This document shows, in pieces, positions 3,730 through 5,297 of a stretch of DNA of 5,297 nucleotides. Position 1 is the stretch's first letter, and each line of letters begins with the position of its first letter. Location of the stretch: positions 6,204-11,500 of the forward strand of contig DCAA01000040.1 of assembly GCA_002311345.1 (NCBI GenBank), written 5' to 3'. The position numbers and the translations under genes are program-made. Source of the DNA: Planctomycetes bacterium UBA1146 (lineage in GTDB: Bacteria > Planctomycetota > UBA8108 > UBA1146). The notes below the pieces were generated by a model. The model had not been told where the DNA came from, made no database searches, and worked only from the letters and a program-made list of their open reading frames with translations.

Positions 3730-5297
3730 GCTTCGGTCTGCATCTCTTCCCACTCTTCGACAGTCATCTTGACCTCCCGGGCTTTCGAACCCTTGAAGGC
3801 TCCGACGATCCCCTGCTCGGTCATGGCATCCATCAGACGTGATGCTCGGGTATAGCCGATTCCCAGTCTTCGCTGCAGCAAGGTGGTCGAGCCACGTCCC
3901 GTTTCCAGGATGACTCGAACCCCCTCGCCAAAGAGTTCGTCTTCCACGGCCGCGACACCATCGCTGCTATCGGGACGACCCTCGAGGAAGGTATCGATCT
4001 CCTGGGAATACTGAGGTTTCGACTCCTTGCGAAGATGCTTCACGACCTTTTTCAACTCCTTGTCGGAGATGAAGGTGCACTGGGCTCGGATCAGATCGGA
4101 TGCATCGGGAGGGAGGTACAGCAGATCGCCCATGCCGAGCAATTTCTCGCCACCGATACGATCGAGGATGGTTCGAGAATCGATCCTGCTGGCCACCTTG
4201 AAACAGATCCTCGCCGGAAGGTTGGCCTTGATCAGACCGGTAACGACATCAACCGATGGGCGCTGCGTCGCGAGAATTACATGGATCCCCACGGCACGAG
4301 ATTTCTGTGCCAATCGGATGACAGTGGTTTCCACGTCCTTGGCACTCGACATCATCAAATCCGCAAGTTCGTCGATAATAATGACGAGATAGGGCAATCG
4401 CTCGGGTAACTGATCGGCCTCCTCGTGACTGATTTTCTTGGCCACCCGGTCGTAGCGCTCCTGTGGATCCTGCTCGTTGTACTCCGGGAGGTTGCGGACC
4501 CCCGCTTTCGAGAAGAGTTCGTATCTCTGGTCCATCTTTCGGACCAACCACTCCAGGGCTGCCGGCGCCTTTTTCATGTCCGTGATCACCGGAGTGAGAA
4601 GGTGTGGAATGTCCTCGAAGGCCGAGAGTTCAACCATCTTCGGATCGACGAGGATCAACTTCAGTTCATCGGGCGATCTCGTCATCAACAACGATGTGAT
4701 GATCGCATTGATGCAGACAGATTTGCCCGAACCGGTAGACCCCGCGATGAGCAGGTGAGGCATTCGCGCCAGATCCTCGACGATGGGTTCACCCGCAACA
4801 TCTTTTCCGAGCAGAATTGGAATTCGGGGCTCGGCATCATGGAAAACACGACTCTGGAGAATCTCTCTCAGGACCACAATCTCGCGTTGTTTATTGGGAA
4901 CCTCGATCCCGACCGTAGGCTTGCCCGGAATCGGTGCCACCACCCGCACGCTCTGAGCAGACAGTGCCATCGCGAGATCATCGGAGAGGCTGACGATCTT
5001 GTGTACCTTGATACCTGCATCGAGACTCAACTCGTACTGGGTGATCACCGGGCCCCGCTGTATGTTGGTAACACGGGCATCGATCTTGAAGGACTTCAAC
5101 TTCTCTTCGATACGGGTGGCGACAAGATTGAGTTCTTCCTTGCCCTCCTCGTGATCAACAATTCTAGGCTCCTCGAGAAGCGAGATGGACGGTGGTGAAA
5201 AGACCCCATCGAAGGTGAGTTGCTCCTCTTCGAAGGAGATGGACACCTCTTCTTGCTCAGGACCGAGCCGGATGGTGCGCTCGGGAACCTCTTCGTC
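3726..5297 (-). CDS. ftsK: DNA translocase FtsK/SpoIIIE, C-terminal 523 residues (5' end outside window)
   Basis: FtsK is a septum-located hexameric ATPase that pumps chromosomal DNA, and in many bacteria it activates XerCD recombination at dif. The frame is open to the window edge, so the start and the N-terminal membrane segments are missing. A GTG at 5246 is only an internal codon. Numbering from the edge: an acidic linker (1-50); the alpha domain with GPVITQYE (82-89) and PGKPTVGIEVPN (124-135); Walker A GSTGSGKS (186-193, K192); Walker B LVIIIDELADLM (304-315, D309/E310); ATQRPS (343-348); and a C-terminal winged-helix gamma domain (about 455-515) with STTLLQRRLGIGYTRASRLMDAM, the part that reads polar DNA sequences in E. 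coli FtsK. All motor motifs are intact. The TAG stop overlaps the opposing DUF2891 stop in CTAG. SpoIIIE is the paralogous name in sporulating Gram-positives, and this stretch alone does not separate the two. Confidence 0.96.
   Translation of the reverse strand, partial: DEEVPERTIRLGPEQEEVSISFEEEQLTFDGVFSPPSISLLEEPRIVDHEEGKEELNLVATRIEEKLKSFKIDARVTNIQRGPVITQYELSLDAGIKVHKIVSLSDDLAMALSAQSVRVVAPIPGKPTVGIEVPNKQREIVVLREILQSRVFHDAEPRIPILLGKDVAGEPIVEDLARMPHLLIAGSTGSGKSVCINAIITSLLMTRSPDELKLILVDPKMVELSAFEDIPHLLTPVITDMKKAPAALEWLVRKMDQRYELFSKAGVRNLPEYNEQDPQERYDRVAKKISHEEADQLPERLPYLVIIIDELADLMMSSAKDVETTVIRLAQKSRAVGIHVILATQRPSVDVVTGLIKANLPARICFKVASRIDSRTILDRIGGEKLLGMGDLLYLPPDASDLIRAQCTFISDKELKKVVKHLRKESKPQYSQEIDTFLEGRPDSSDGVAAVEDELFGEGVRVILETGRGSTTLLQRRLGIGYTRASRLMDAMTEQGIVGAFKGSKAREVKMTVEEWEEMQTEA

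Noticed and set aside
3078..3842. Plus-strand open frame of 254 codons overlapping the DUF2891 gene
   Set aside because: It runs in another frame inside the DUF2891 gene and over the ftsK end. Its Arg/Ser-rich translation lacks motifs, while the competing frame matches a family throughout.
4425..5198. Plus-strand open frame of 257 codons opposite ftsK
   Set aside because: It lies wholly antisense to the motor domain of a clearly real ftsK, has no recognisable motif, and the His/Arg/Asp-rich translation is typical of the reverse complement of GC-biased coding sequence.

Overview
The window is chromosomal, tightly packed housekeeping DNA from what looks like a Gram-negative bacterium of mid-range GC. 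No mobile element, CRISPR array, tRNA or rRNA is visible. The order ftsK, rimO, pgsA, pgpA resembles the ftsK-(lolA)-rimO-pgsA-pgpA-cinA-recA neighbourhood I associate with deltaproteobacterial-grade lineages such as Myxococcota, Desulfobacterota or Binatota. That placement is from memory of gene order, not from a search, and is tentative.

Layout, left to right. (1) Positions 1-63 carry the last 20 codons of an unidentified plus-strand gene with a hydrophobic end. (2) A minus-strand block reads rimO (2588 to 1164), pgsA (1204 to 560) and pgpA (563 to 60), each overlapping the next. rimO encodes the enzyme that methylthiolates ribosomal protein S12. pgsA and pgpA encode the two consecutive steps that turn CDP-diacylglycerol and glycerol-3-phosphate into phosphatidylglycerol. 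(3) A control region of about 142 bases (2589-2730) holds a good minus-strand promoter for rimO, a dyad at the predicted 5' end of the rimO transcript, and 20-bp-phased GATGG repeats upstream of the next gene. (4) A plus-strand gene (2731-3729) encodes a DUF2891-family protein of unknown function. (5) The minus-strand ftsK gene (3726 to beyond 5297) encodes the DNA-translocase motor, with its N-terminal membrane part outside the window.

The most distinctive features are architectural. Both convergent gene pairs end on one shared CTAG palindrome, so the two TAG stops overlap by four bases and there is no intergenic terminator. All three genes of the rimO operon appear to start at TTG. The DUF2891 gene sits on the opposite strand between ftsK and rimO, so ftsK read-through would be antisense to it and then sense for rimO.

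I see no obvious new multi-gene system. The uncharacterised protein and its control region are the parts most worth following up.
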